Assembly (NCBI GenBank): GCA_015489295.1
Contig: WGAB01000027.1
Location: forward strand, 1 to 24,156
DNA length: 24,156 bases
Source of the DNA: Caldifarciminota bacterium
Lineage (GTDB): Bacteria; WOR-3; Hydrothermia; WGAB01
Direction: 5' to 3'
Part shown: one piece after another, positions 14,240 through 22,448 of the stretch
Numbering within the stretch: position 1 is the stretch's first letter
How the letters are laid out: each line of letters starts with the position of its first letter
Notes under the pieces: model-generated
Database searches by the model: none
The model's input: only the letters and a program-made list of their open reading frames with translations
Told to the model about the DNA's origin: nothing
Program-made: the position numbers and the translations under genes

Positions 14240-14840
14240 CCGCTGGCGTTCGATCCCCTGGTGGACCTGGCTCGTGACCGCCCTCGTGGCACTGGTCACC
14301 CTGGCGTTGCTGAGCCTGGCCACGCTGGCCCTGGTGATCCGGGTGGTGTTGCCGCTCTACGTGCGGACTCCGGAGGTCCGGGTGCCCCATATCCTCGGCC
14401 TTCCCTCGGAGGAGGCCCTGGATTCCCTCAAGGCCGCTGGACTCCTGTATCGCGTGGTTTCCACCGTGTACAGCGATGCCCCTGAGGGGACGGTGCTCGA
14501 GGCGTCACCGGCTCCGGGGATGAGGGTCAAGCGCGGGCGAACGGTGGAACTGGTACTCTCCCGGGGGCACCGGCTGGTGCCGGTGCCCGACGTGGTCAAC
14601 CTGGAGTTTGAGGTGGCCACCGAGATCCTGACCCGGGATGGCTTCCAGATCGGCGATGTGTCCTATGTGTTCTCGGACAGCGTGCCGCGGTACCGGGTCA
14701 TTCGGACCGATCCGCCGGCCGGGGAGATGACCGAGCCGGGCACTCCTGTGCACCTGGAGGTGTCCCTGGGGCCGTTGCAGGTGTTCCCGGATTCCCTGTT
14801 CCCCTCCGGGGCCTCGAAGGGCCCGGAGGACTTGCGGTGA
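14211..14840 (+). CDS. Membrane-anchored protein with two PASTA domains
   Basis: A 209-residue protein with a short Trp- and Arg-rich cytoplasmic start, one transmembrane helix (about residues 17-47) and two extracytoplasmic PASTA domains (about 53-117 and 119-187). The domains begin VRVPHILGLPSEEA and VPVPDVVNLEFEVA. Each has the expected DPPAG- or SPAPG-type turn before the last strand. PASTA domains bind peptidoglycan or muropeptides and are best known from Ser/Thr kinases and penicillin-binding proteins; neither enzymatic domain is present here. The likely start is ATG 14211, inside the purA 3' end; ATG 14196 is also possible. The link to purA is probably only co-transcription. The function is unknown beyond an inferred cell-wall-binding role. 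Confidence 0.85.
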   Translation: MKWWFGSLRNRWRSIPWWTWLVTALVALVTLALLSLATLALVIRVVLPLYVRTPEVRVPHILGLPSEEALDSLKAAGLLYRVVSTVYSDAPEGTVLEASPAPGMRVKRGRTVELVLSRGHRLVPVPDVVNLEFEVATEILTRDGFQIGDVSYVFSDSVPRYRVIRTDPPAGEMTEPGTPVHLEVSLGPLQVFPDSLFPSGASKGPEDLR

Positions 14841-14860
14841 TGCCGAAAAGCGTGGATAAT
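14832..14860 (+). promoter_or_regulatory. Predicted feoAB promoter
   Basis: TTGCGG (14832-14837), a 17-base spacer and GATAAT (14855-14860) overlap the end of the PASTA gene. The predicted start site near 14867 lies downstream of the in-frame TTG at 14860, so it supports ATG 14893 as the feoA start. I do not see a convincing Fur box, although GATAATTGA resembles a half-site. Confidence 0.5.
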
Positions 14861-14892
14861 TGACCGAAATACTTGCTTTCTTTGCCACCATC

Positions 14893-15162
14893 ATGAAGAA
14901 AGCCACGGTTTTTTCCGAACGTTCGCTGAAGCCCCTGGCCCTTGCCCCCCTTGGTCGCCGGGTTCGCATCGTGGAGATCCAGGGCGGTCGGCACCTCCGC
15001 AGCCGCCTGGCACAGATGGGGCTGTTTCCCGGAACGGTGGTGGTGGTCGAACTCCGGGAAGCCCACGGCCCGGTGGTCATCAATCGAGGGGGCGTGCGAA
15101 TCGGTGTGGGCACCGGCATGGCCCGGAAGATCCTGGTCCAACCCGATGAGGCGAGTTCCTAA
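14893..15162 (+). CDS. feoA: FeoA ferrous iron transport accessory protein
   Basis: A small cytoplasmic protein with an SH3-like fold that supports the FeoB iron channel. The 89-residue product has the FeoA pattern: PLGRRVRIVEIQGG, then LRSRLAQMGLFPGTVVVV with the conserved RL.QMGL.PG block, and a final VGVGTGMARKILV-like strand. I prefer ATG 14893 over the in-frame TTG 14860, because a promoter-like GATAAT ends at 14860 and would place the transcript start downstream of the TTG. Neither start has a strong ribosome site. The 3' end overlaps feoB by 17 bases, consistent with a coupled feoAB unit. The assignment is secure and the exact start less so. Confidence 0.9.
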   Translation: MKKATVFSERSLKPLALAPLGRRVRIVEIQGGRHLRSRLAQMGLFPGTVVVVELREAHGPVVINRGGVRIGVGTGMARKILVQPDEASS

Positions 15163-17200
15163 GCGGAAGGACGCGAAGCTCCGCGTGCTTCGGGTCGCCA
15201 TCGCCGGCACACCGAACTCCGGTAAAACCACCCTCTTTAACGTTCTTACCGGCACCCACCAGGAAACCGGGAACTGGCCCGGGGTGACCGTGGAAAAGAA
15301 GGAGGGGGTGTTCACGGTCCAGGACGTTCGGGTGGAACTCGTGGACCTCCCGGGTGTTTATGGGCTCAGCGCCTATACCACCGACGAACGCATTGCCCGC
15401 GACTACCTGCTCCACGAGCATCCCGATGCCGTGATCGTGGTGGTCGATGCCGCCAACCTTACCCAGGGCCGCCTGCTGGTCCTGCAGATCCTCCAGCTGC
15501 GGGTTCCCACGGTGGTGGCCCTCAACATGATGGATCAGGCCGAGCGTGAGGGCCTGGAGATCGACACCGAAGAGCTGGAACGGGTGCTGGGGGTGCCGGT
15601 GGTGCCCCTGGTGGCGGTGAAGGGCCGGGGGGTGGCGAAACTCAAGGAACGCCTGCTGGAGGCCGCCCGGCAGGTTCCGCCCGAGCCCCGGATTCCCGTC
15701 GACCCCCGCTTTGAGGAAGCCCAGCGGCAACTGGAAGAAGCGATCAGTGCCACCACCCCTGCCCAGCAGTACCCCAAAGCCTGGCTGGCCCAGCGGCTTC
15801 TCGTGGAAGACCCCTGGGCCCTGACCCTGTTTCAGAAGGACCCCGCCTACCCCCGGATCCGGGAACTCCTGGACCGCTGGCTCCCGGAACTGCGCCAGCG
15901 CCTGGGGCCCGACCTCGAAGTGTACCTTGTGGAACAGGCCTATGCCTTGCTCCACGGCCTGGTGCAGCGAATCGTCCACCGGAAAACCACCCTGCGCAAA
16001 CGAATCGCCTTTACCCAGCGGGTTGACCGCTTCCTGCTCAACCCCTGGTTCGGGCTGCCCCTGTTTGCCCTGGTGATGGCCCTCACCTTTGAGGCCACGT
16101 TCCAGCTTTCCACACCCTTTGTGGATGCCATTGCGGCCTTTTTTGACCTGCTGGGCAGCGGACTCCGCCAGGGGCTTGCGTCCACCGGGGTGCCCTCCTG
16201 GATCGTTTCCCTCCTGGTGGACGGTGTGCTCTCCGGGGTGGCCTCAGTGCTGACCTTTGTGCCCCCCATCTTTCTGCTGTTCGGGTTCATCGCCTTCTTT
16301 GAGAACACCGGCTACATGGCCCGGGTGGCCTTCGTGATGGACCGGTTCATGCACGCCCTGGGCATCTCCGGCAAGTCTTTTATCCCCATGGTGCTGGGCT
16401 TTGGTTGCAACGTGCCCGCCATCATGGCCACCCGCACCCTGGAAAGTGAGAAGGACCGGCTGATCACCATCCTGGTGATTCCCCTCATGTCCTGCAGTGC
16501 CCGGTTGCCGGTTTATGTGCTGTTCGCTTCGGTGTTCTTCCCCGGCCGCGAGCCCGTGGTGGTACTGTCCCTGTACTTTCTGGGCATTGCGCTGGCGCTG
16601 ACCCTGATCAAGGTGCTGCAGCGCGTCCTGTTCCATCGACGGGAACCCGAATCCTTTGTCATGGAGCTCCCGCCCTTCCGCATGCCGTACCTGCGCAACA
16701 TCCTGTTGTACATGTGGATGCGGGGCAAGGTGTTCGTAAAAAACGCGGGCAGCATCATCCTGGTAGCCTCGGTGATCATCTGGATTCTGGCTTCGCTGCC
16801 CCCCGGTGTGGAATACGCCGGGCCGCATTCCGTGCTGGGCTGGATCGGCAGGATCCTGGCGCCCCTGTTGAAGCCCGCGGGCTTCGGCTTCGCTGAGGCC
16901 GCCATCGCCCTGATCACGGGGGTGATGGCCAAGGAACTGGTGGTGGGCACTCTGGGGACCCTTTTGGCCGGGGGCAGCATCGAGGGGCTGCAGCACGCCC
17001 TGCACCAGTACTTCACGCCCCTCTCGGCCTATGCCTTTCTGGTGATGACCCTGATCTATGTGCCCTGCATGGCCACGGTGGCCGTGATCAAACAGGAAAC
17101 GGGCTCCTGGAAATGGGCGGCTGTGGAGGTGGCCATGACCATCTCGTTGGGCTACACCCTGGCCGTTCTGGTGTACCAGGTCGGACGCCTGCTCGTGTAA
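15146..17200 (+). CDS. feoB: FeoB ferrous iron transporter
   Basis: The 684-residue inner-membrane transporter imports Fe2+. The N-terminal G domain has the P-loop GTPNSGKTT (residues 21-29), WPGVTVEKKEG as the switch I region, VDLPGVY (G3) and LNMMD (G4). A helical guanine-nucleotide-dissociation-inhibitor-like region follows to about residue 290. The membrane half contains two gate motifs with conserved cysteines, GFGCNVPAIMATRT and PLMSCSARLPVY, and ends with PCMATVAVIKQETGSWKW near the C-terminus. The start ATG 15146 overlaps feoA; GTG 15185 is a possible alternative just before the G domain. No FeoC is present. The stop is one base from the stop of the convergent alanine dehydrogenase gene. 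Confidence 0.96.
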   Translation: MRRVPKRKDAKLRVLRVAIAGTPNSGKTTLFNVLTGTHQETGNWPGVTVEKKEGVFTVQDVRVELVDLPGVYGLSAYTTDERIARDYLLHEHPDAVIVVVDAANLTQGRLLVLQILQLRVPTVVALNMMDQAEREGLEIDTEELERVLGVPVVPLVAVKGRGVAKLKERLLEAARQVPPEPRIPVDPRFEEAQRQLEEAISATTPAQQYPKAWLAQRLLVEDPWALTLFQKDPAYPRIRELLDRWLPELRQRLGPDLEVYLVEQAYALLHGLVQRIVHRKTTLRKRIAFTQRVDRFLLNPWFGLPLFALVMALTFEATFQLSTPFVDAIAAFFDLLGSGLRQGLASTGVPSWIVSLLVDGVLSGVASVLTFVPPIFLLFGFIAFFENTGYMARVAFVMDRFMHALGISGKSFIPMVLGFGCNVPAIMATRTLESEKDRLITILVIPLMSCSARLPVYVLFASVFFPGREPVVVLSLYFLGIALALTLIKVLQRVLFHRREPESFVMELPPFRMPYLRNILLYMWMRGKVFVKNAGSIILVASVIIWILASLPPGVEYAGPHSVLGWIGRILAPLLKPAGFGFAEAAIALITGVMAKELVVGTLGTLLAGGSIEGLQHALHQYFTPLSAYAFLVMTLIYVPCMATVAVIKQETGSWKWAAVEVAMTISLGYTLAVLVYQVGRLLV

Positions 17201-17201
17201 A

Positions 17202-18317
17202 TCAGGCCTTCAGCACCTCTTCCAGAGGAGTGTAGGGGAGACCAAAGGCCTCGGCCACAGCCTTGTAGGTGAGGGCGCCGTAGGCCATGTTCACGCCCCT
17301 GGCAATTTCCGGATTTTCCCTGGCGGCCCGCTCCCAGCCCTTATCGGCGAGTTCCAGAGCATAGGGCAGGGTAACATTGGTCAGGGCGTAGGTGGACGTG
17401 CGGGGCACGGCCCCCGGCATATTGGCCACGCAGTAGTGCACCACGCCCTCCTCGATGTACACCGGATCGCGGTGGGTGGTGGGGCGGGAGGTTTCGGCGC
17501 TGCCGCCCTGGTCGATGGCCACGTCCACGATGATGGCGCCCTCCTTCATTTCCCGCAGCATGTCGCGGGTGATGAGCTTGGGAGCCCGGGCACCGTGGAT
17601 CAGCACGGCCAGGATGACCATATCGGCCTGTTTGACGCACTCCCGGATGTTGTACGGGGTGGACATCATGGTCTTGACCGTGGGGAAGATCTCCGACAGG
17701 TAGCGGAGCCGGGCCGGGTTGATGTCCATGATGGTGACATCGGCGCCCATGCCCAGGGCGATTTTGGCGGCGTTGGACCCCACGGTGCCGCCACCGATGA
17801 TGAGCACCTTGGCCGGGGGCACCCCCGGCACACCCCCCATGAGGATACCGAGGCCTCCCTGGGGGCGTTCGATGTACTTGGCGCCCTCCTGGGGGGCCAT
17901 CCGGCCTGCCACCTCGCTCATGGGAATGAGGAGGGGCAGGGAGCCGTCGGCCTGCTCCACGGTTTCGTAAGCCACGGCAACGATTTTTTTCCGGAGCATG
18001 GCCTCGGTGAGTTCCTGGGAAGCCGCAAAGTGGAAATAGGTGAACACCACCTGACCCTCCCGGAGCAGGTCGTATTCCGGCGGCAACGGTTCCTTGACCT
18101 TCATGATCATGTCGGCCCGCTGGAACACCTCTTCGTGGGTTTCCACGATTTCGGCCCCTTCCCGGCGATACATGTCGTCGGTGATGCCGCTGCCCAGGCC
18201 TGCGCCCGATTCGATGATGACCCGGTGCCCGTGGTCGACCAGGCTATGGACACCGGAGGGGGTGATGGCCACGCGGTACTCCTCGGTTTTGATTTCCTTG
18301 GGGACGCCAACGATCAT
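17202..18317 (-). CDS. ald: Alanine dehydrogenase
   Basis: A 371-residue NAD-dependent enzyme that interconverts L-alanine with pyruvate and ammonia. Family features are the N-terminal GVPKEIKTEEYRVAITP, MIMKVKEPLPPEY, FTYFHFAA, and AYETVEQADGSLPLLIPMSEVAG, followed by the Rossmann motif IIGGGTVGSNAAKIALGMGA and DINPARLRYL. Later blocks include VDVAIDQGGSAETSRPTTH and YCVANMPGAVPRTSTYALTN. The start ATG 18317 has AGGAG seven bases upstream. A weak four-base stem (CTCC/GGAG) could mask that site. It is a single-gene unit behind a TAAAAT box, convergent with feoB at one-base spacing and 44 bases downstream of the sugar-transferase stop. Identification is certain. Confidence 0.96.
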   Translation of the reverse strand: MIVGVPKEIKTEEYRVAITPSGVHSLVDHGHRVIIESGAGLGSGITDDMYRREGAEIVETHEEVFQRADMIMKVKEPLPPEYDLLREGQVVFTYFHFAASQELTEAMLRKKIVAVAYETVEQADGSLPLLIPMSEVAGRMAPQEGAKYIERPQGGLGILMGGVPGVPPAKVLIIGGGTVGSNAAKIALGMGADVTIMDINPARLRYLSEIFPTVKTMMSTPYNIRECVKQADMVILAVLIHGARAPKLITRDMLREMKEGAIIVDVAIDQGGSAETSRPTTHRDPVYIEEGVVHYCVANMPGAVPRTSTYALTNVTLPYALELADKGWERAARENPEIARGVNMAYGALTYKAVAEAFGLPYTPLEEVLKA

Positions 18318-18351
18318 CACGCCTCTCCTTGTTTGGAGTCTTGGATGCCAT

Positions 18352-18357
18352 ATTTTA
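18352..18357 (-). promoter_or_regulatory. TAAAAT -10 box of ald
   Basis: TAAAAT on the minus strand lies 34 bases before the ald ATG and just after the sugar-transferase stop codon. The predicted start is near 18345, giving a leader of about 28 bases with a proper AGGAG site, unlike the leaderless cases in this window. The -35 region is weak. Confidence 0.5.
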
Positions 18358-18361
18358 GGGC

Positions 18362-19783
18362 CTAATAGGCCCCCTCACCCTTCAGGATCACCCACAGGGT
18401 TTTGATCAGGATCATGAGGTCCAGCCAAAGGGACCAGTTGCGCACATAGTACTCGTCCAAAAGCGACCGCTCCTCAAAGGGCACTTTGCTGCGGCCAGAC
18501 ACCTGCCACAGGCCGGTGATGCCCGGTTTGACCGAGGTGATCACCCGGATGTCGCGCGACAGATGCGGCAGTTCGGATTCCAGGTAGGGCCGGGGTCCCA
18601 CCAGGCTCATATCGCCCCGCAGCACGTTCCACAGCTGGGGCAGCTCATCGAGGCTGTATCGCCGCAGGAACCGGCCCACCGGGGTTACCCGGGGGTCGTT
18701 GGGCAGTTTTCGGTAGGTTTCCCATTGACGACGGGCTTCGGGGTTTTCCCGGAGCATGCGTTCCAGCCGTTCTTCGGAGTCCAGGTACATGGTGCGGAAC
18801 TTGTAGCAGGGGAACACCTTGCCTCCCAGCCCCACCCGCGGTTGCACGTAGAACACCGGCCCCCGGGAGGTCAGTTTGATGGCCAGGGCGATCACAACGA
18901 ACACGGGCAAAAGCACCAGCAGCGAAAGGCTGGCCACCACGAGGTCGAAGAGGCGCTTCAGCACCAAGTTGGGCCGGGTCAGCAGGGGTTGCCGGAGTTT
19001 CAGCACGGCCACCGAGCCCATCTGGCCCACCTCCATGTTGGCGATCCGAAGGCCCCGGAGATCGGGCACCAGGATCACCTCCTGCACCCTCGGGGCCAGG
19101 GATTCCAGCATCTGGAGCACCTCGGTGCGGCCGGCCAGGTCTCCGGAAACCAGCAGCGCCTCGGGACGATGGATCTCCAGGAGCTCCGGAAGCTGGTCCA
19201 GGGTTCCGAGACAGGGCAACCCCGGAAGCGCGCACGGGGCGCCCGGGGCTGGCGCCACCACGCCCACCAGCTGGTACCCGAGTTCCGGGTGGCTCTGCAG
19301 GTGCTGCACCAGGCGCCGGGTAAAGCGGTCCATGCCCAGCACCAGGGCTCGGGATTGCCAGGTTCCCAGGAGGATCAGGAGCCGCTTGGTGATGCTGCGG
19401 AACAGGGGTACCAGCAGGGCCGAGAGAATGAAAACCTCCAGGATCAGCAGCCGGGACACCAGGCTGCCCCGGATGTAAAACAGGGCGGTGGCGGCCAGCA
19501 GGGTGGCGATGGCCGAGCCCCGGAGCACCAGCAGGGCCTCTTCTTCAGTGGGATGCTTCCGCCGGTACAGGCCCTCATAGGCAAACACCAGGGGCCAGAG
19601 CAGCAGCAGGAACCAGAAGTGCTGCAGCTGCGACAGGGGGATGACATAGCGGGACACGGGCAGGAAGCGGGGGAACACCGTGGCCCGGAGGATCTGCCCC
19701 AGGATCACCGAGGCAAACACGGCAACCAGGTCGGAGACAAACAGGGCCAGGAAGTTGACCAGGGCTTTGTGGGGCGATTTCAC
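18362..19783 (-). CDS. Polyprenyl-phosphate sugar-1-phosphate transferase (WbaP/WcaJ type)
   Basis: A 473-residue membrane enzyme that starts exopolysaccharide or O-unit synthesis by moving a sugar-1-phosphate from a nucleotide sugar to undecaprenyl phosphate. The N-terminal half has about four transmembrane segments (residues 8-135) and a cytoplasmic nucleotide-binding-like domain ([17 protein letters not shown]). The C-terminal catalytic domain begins at [20 protein letters not shown]. It carries [40 protein letters not shown] and [14 protein letters not shown], all complete. The start overlaps the GT2 gene by four bases (ATGA), so the two are translated together. The sugar donor cannot be predicted. 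No flippase, polymerase or chain-length gene is present in the window. Confidence 0.95.
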   Translation of the reverse strand: MKSPHKALVNFLALFVSDLVAVFASVILGQILRATVFPRFLPVSRYVIPLSQLQHFWFLLLLWPLVFAYEGLYRRKHPTEEEALLVLRGSAIATLLAATALFYIRGSLVSRLLILEVFILSALLVPLFRSITKRLLILLGTWQSRALVLGMDRFTRRLVQHLQSHPELGYQLVGVVAPAPGAPCALPGLPCLGTLDQLPELLEIHRPEALLVSGDLAGRTEVLQMLESLAPRVQEVILVPDLRGLRIANMEVGQMGSVAVLKLRQPLLTRPNLVLKRLFDLVVASLSLLVLLPVFVVIALAIKLTSRGPVFYVQPRVGLGGKVFPCYKFRTMYLDSEERLERMLRENPEARRQWETYRKLPNDPRVTPVGRFLRRYSLDELPQLWNVLRGDMSLVGPRPYLESELPHLSRDIRVITSVKPGITGLWQVSGRSKVPFEERSLLDEYYVRNWSLWLDLMILIKTLWVILKGEGAY

Positions 19784-20658
19784 TGGAACACCACCTCCCA
19801 GGCTTCCAGAAACAGGTACAGGGCCAGGCTATAGGCGAACCCCAGGGCAAGGAGGGCCCGGAGGGGTACCGGGTATTGCCCGTGTTTGCGGAGGAACAGG
19901 AGCACGGCCTTCATGCGCCAGTATCGGGGCCGGGCGCGGGCGCGGCGCCGCACGGCGCCGTGGTGGTGCAGGAGTTCCACCTGGGGCAGCAGCACCACCC
20001 GGTACCCGGCGTTCCAGATCCGATAGCAGAGGTCGGAATCTTCGGAGAACAGGAAAAACTCAGGATCGAACCCGCCGAGGCGTTCAAACAGGTCCCGGCG
20101 TACCATCAGAAAGGCCCCTACCGCCACCTCGATCTCCACGGGCTCGGTGGCCTGGAGGGTTTCCAGGGCCAGGAACTCCCGTGTGAACCGGTTCCGGGGC
20201 CACAGGCGGGATAGGGGCGACACCCGCCCGAAGAGGAGATAGGGGAGTCGGTGGAACCGACGGGCAGAGGGCTGTTTTCGGAGCCCCTCGGGCGTGGGAT
20301 TCACGTACTGGGGAATCACGGCTCCCACCGTGGGATGATCGTCCAGGAACTGGGCCAGGCGGAGCACCTCCTGGTCGCGGAACTCCAGGTCGGGGTTGGC
20401 CGCCACCAGGTAGGTTCCCCGGGCGTACCGGGCGGCCCGGTTCACGGCAGGCCCGTAGCCAATGTTCCGCGGGAGTTGAAGCCAGCGAACCCCCCACTCC
20501 TCGGGAAACGCCGGGCGAACCTGCGGCACGGAGCCGTTGTCCACCACCAGGATCTCGACCTGGTCCGGGGGATGGGTGTTCCGGAGGGACGACACTGCCC
20601 TTTGCAAAAGGTCGTAGGAGTTGTGGTTCACGAAGATCACGGAGACCCGGGGCGCCAT
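19780..20658 (-). CDS. Family 2 glycosyltransferase (rhamnosyltransferase-like)
   Basis: The 292-residue product has the GT-A fold: VSVIFVNHNSYDLLQRAVSSL, ILVVDNGS, RNIGYGPAVNRAARYARG, the NPDLEF metal-site variant, and FLMVRRDLFERLGGFDPEFFLFSEDSDLCYRIWNAG-type acceptor residues. This pattern is typical of WbbL/rhamnosyltransferase-like GT2 enzymes. The last ~40 residues are hydrophobic and probably anchor it to the membrane (ALLALGFAYSLALYLFLEAW). The start ATG 20658 has a TAACAT box ten bases upstream and no ribosome site. It is co-transcribed with the initiating sugar transferase, so it probably adds a sugar to the lipid-linked product. Donor and acceptor are unknown. It runs divergently from mltG. 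Confidence 0.91.
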   Translation of the reverse strand: MAPRVSVIFVNHNSYDLLQRAVSSLRNTHPPDQVEILVVDNGSVPQVRPAFPEEWGVRWLQLPRNIGYGPAVNRAARYARGTYLVAANPDLEFRDQEVLRLAQFLDDHPTVGAVIPQYVNPTPEGLRKQPSARRFHRLPYLLFGRVSPLSRLWPRNRFTREFLALETLQATEPVEIEVAVGAFLMVRRDLFERLGGFDPEFFLFSEDSDLCYRIWNAGYRVVLLPQVELLHHHGAVRRRARARPRYWRMKAVLLFLRKHGQYPVPLRALLALGFAYSLALYLFLEAWEVVFQ

Positions 20659-20668
20659 ATGCCTACAA

Positions 20669-20674
20669 ATGTTA
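20669..20674 (-). promoter_or_regulatory. TAACAT -10 box of the GT2/sugar-transferase unit
   Basis: TAACAT on the minus strand ends ten bases before the GT2 ATG, implying a leader of about four bases. No ribosome site is visible and the -35 region is weak, so this is an inference from spacing shared with other genes in the window. Confidence 0.4.
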
Positions 20675-20677
20675 TGG

Positions 20678-20729
20678 GAAACCGGCCGGGGAGGGTAGCG
20701 GGCGCCTCAAAGCCCTGGAAGCCGGTTTC
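20678..20729. repeat. Inverted GAAACCGGC/GCCGGTTTC pair between divergent mltG and GT2 promoters
   Basis: Perfect nine-base arms at 20678-20686 and 20721-20729 are 43 bases apart centre to centre, about four helical turns. One arm lies just upstream of each -10 box. The same GCCGGTTTC occurs at 5579-5587 upstream of the xanthine dehydrogenase promoter. It may be a shared regulator site. Confidence 0.35.
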
Positions 20730-20751
20730 TGCTTTCTCCGGGATCATGGTC

Positions 20752-20757
20752 TAAAAT
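20752..20757 (+). promoter_or_regulatory. TAAAAT -10 box of mltG
   Basis: TAAAAT followed by TTTT lies 31 bases before the mltG ATG. The predicted start near 20764 gives a leader of about 25 bases, which contains the hairpin at 20761-20783. The -35 region is weak. Confidence 0.5.
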
Positions 20758-20760
20758 TTT

Positions 20761-20783
20761 CGCTGCGTTCGAGAAACGCGGTG
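20761..20783 (+). promoter_or_regulatory. Leader hairpin masking the mltG ribosome site
   Basis: Bases 20761-20769 can pair with 20775-20783 around the loop CGAGA (nine pairs, two of them G-U). The 3' arm includes the GGTGG (20780-20784) that would serve as the ribosome site for ATG 20789. Folding could dampen mltG translation. The first three bases may lie before the transcript start. Confidence 0.35.
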
Positions 20784-20788
20784 GCGCG

Positions 20789-21889
20789 ATGCGGTTGAAT
20801 TCACTGGTTCTCGGCATTCTGCTGTTCTGGTACTTCGGCTGGAACTACCTGGTGATGCCCGCCCTGTTCAACGAACGGGTGATCTTCGAGGTGCACCGGG
20901 GAGAGTCCCTGGATTCCATCCTGCAGCGGCTCCATGAACGGGACCTCCTGGACCATCCCACCTTGGATGCCTGGATCCTCCGGCTGCTGCATCGAGACCG
21001 GGATCTTAAGGCCGGCCGGTACCTTCTGATCCGGGGGTTGCCGGATTACTACACCCTCCGTACCCTCCTTCGGGGCAGCGAACTCGGCACCCGGGTGACC
21101 CTTCAGGAGGGGGTTACCCTCCGGGAGATCGCCCGCATCCTGGCCCGGGAGATCGGCGTCGACTCCCAGGCCTTTCTCCAGGCCGCCCGCGACACCGCTC
21201 TGATCCGCAAGTTGTTCGAGGAGTACGAGTTGCCAGGGCCCCTGCCGCCCTCCCTGGAGGGCTTCCTGTTTCCGGACACCTATTACCTGCCCCGGGGGGT
21301 GGACCCCGAGATTGCGCTGGAAATCCTCTTTCGGAACTTTGCCCGTCGGATCCGGCCCCTGCTGCCGAGGATCGACAGCGTGGGGCTTTCCCTGAAGGAT
21401 GTGGTCACCCTGGCCTCCATCGTGCAGAAGGAGGCCCAGTGGCGGCGGGAAATGCCCGTTATCGCCTCGGTGTACTGGAACCGGCTGCGCCGGGGCATGC
21501 GCCTGGAGGCCGATCCCACGGTGCTTTACGCCCTGGGGCGGCACAAGAGCCGGGTGACCTATCGCGACCTGCAGGTGGATTCTCCGTACAACACGTACCG
21601 GGTCAAGGGATTGCCGCCCGGGCCGATTTGCTCCCCGGGCATGGCGGCGATCCGGGCCGTGCTGTATCCGGCCGATACCCCGTACCTCTACTTTGTGGCC
21701 CGGCCGGATGGCACCCATCACTTCAGCCGCACCTATGCGGAACACACGCGGGCCATCCGGGAGCTTCGCTGGCTTCGACGGCAGCGGCGGGCCCTGGAGC
21801 CTACGCCGCCCCTTTCAGCAGATACCCTTGAAGTGCTGCCGCCCTCCGAAACACCGGCACCCCCTCCGGAGGCGGCACCGGGGGATTGA
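20789..21889 (+). CDS. mltG: Endolytic murein transglycosylase MltG (YceG-like)
   Basis: MltG cleaves nascent glycan strands in the periplasm and is thought to end peptidoglycan elongation. The 366-residue protein has an N-terminal membrane helix (about residues 4-22) and a LysM-like region around FEVHRGESLDSILQRL. The YceG catalytic domain carries the catalytic Glu215 in ASIVQKEAQW, then VIASVYWNRLRRGMRLEADPTVLYALG, SPYNTYRVKGLPPGPICSPG and LYFVARPDGTHHFSRTYAEH. The last ~35 residues are Pro-rich and nonconserved. The 3' end overlaps the convergent HAD gene by 89 bases. Transcription seems to start at a TAAAAT box at 20752, with a short structured leader. Identification is strong. Confidence 0.95.
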   Translation: MRLNSLVLGILLFWYFGWNYLVMPALFNERVIFEVHRGESLDSILQRLHERDLLDHPTLDAWILRLLHRDRDLKAGRYLLIRGLPDYYTLRTLLRGSELGTRVTLQEGVTLREIARILAREIGVDSQAFLQAARDTALIRKLFEEYELPGPLPPSLEGFLFPDTYYLPRGVDPEIALEILFRNFARRIRPLLPRIDSVGLSLKDVVTLASIVQKEAQWRREMPVIASVYWNRLRRGMRLEADPTVLYALGRHKSRVTYRDLQVDSPYNTYRVKGLPPGPICSPGMAAIRAVLYPADTPYLYFVARPDGTHHFSRTYAEHTRAIRELRWLRRQRRALEPTPPLSADTLEVLPPSETPAPPPEAAPGD

Positions 21890-22448
21890 AGGCCACCACC
21901 CGCATTCCCGCAGCCTGAGCGGCCCGGATTCCGTTGACCGAGTCTTCTACCACCACGCAGGAGGCGGGGTTGCATCCCAGGCGCCGGGCCGCTTCGAGGA
22001 AGATGTCCGGGCTGGGTTTGGAGCGGGGAACCTCTTCTCCCGATACCACGGCGTCGAAGAGGTCGCGAACCCCGAGTTTCCGAAGGATGGTTTCGATGTC
22101 GTGCCGCCGCGACGACGAGGCCACGGCCAGGCGGCACCCCTCGTCTTTCAGGGCGCGAAGCAGCTCCGGAATACCCGGAAAGGGCTCCAGGGGCCGGGTT
22201 TTGACCAGTTCGCTGTACACCCGGGCCTTTTCTTTGATGAGGGGCTCAGGGGAAAGCCCGTGAAGTCCGAAGTGCGCCAGCAGGGCAGCCCAGTATTCCG
22301 GATCGGCCAGCCCCATGAACCGCGCGTTTTCCTCCACGGTGAGGTGTTTCCCAAAGCGGTGCAGCACCCGGTTGGTGGCCTCCACGTGGAGGGGCTCGGA
22401 ATCCAGCAGCACCCCGTCCAGGTCAAAGATCACGCAACACGGCCTCAT
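21801..22448 (-). CDS. HAD-superfamily phosphatase/phosphomutase (subfamily IA, PGMB-like)
   Basis: A 215-residue cytoplasmic HAD hydrolase. Motif I is FDLDGVLLDSEP with the nucleophile Asp9 and acid/base Asp11. The helical cap contains EATNRVLHRFG. Motif II is AVASSS, motif III is the Lys in SKPSPDIFLEAARRL, and motif IV is VVEDSVNGIRAAQAAG. The pattern matches beta-phosphoglucomutase-like and 2-deoxyglucose-6-phosphatase-like enzymes; substrates of this group are broad sugar phosphates and cannot be predicted. Its ATG overlaps the stop of the upstream secreted-protein gene by four bases (ATGA), suggesting coupling. Its C-terminal 89 bases run antisense through the mltG end. It appears complete. 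Confidence 0.9.
   Translation of the reverse strand: MRPCCVIFDLDGVLLDSEPLHVEATNRVLHRFGKHLTVEENARFMGLADPEYWAALLAHFGLHGLSPEPLIKEKARVYSELVKTRPLEPFPGIPELLRALKDEGCRLAVASSSRRHDIETILRKLGVRDLFDAVVSGEEVPRSKPSPDIFLEAARRLGCNPASCVVVEDSVNGIRAAQAAGMRVVAFNPPVPPPEGVPVFRRAAALQGYLLKGAA

Noticed and set aside
14855..14890. Fur box upstream of feoA
   Set aside because: Only GATAATTGA resembles a half-site; the symmetric second half is missing.
14860..14892. TTG 14860 as feoA start
   Set aside because: It overlaps a GATAAT promoter box, so the transcript would start after it; ATG 14893 gives the usual FeoA length.
17198..17204. Hidden feature between feoB and ald
   Set aside because: The two stop codons are separated by one base, so there is no room for an element; this is just a compact convergent junction.
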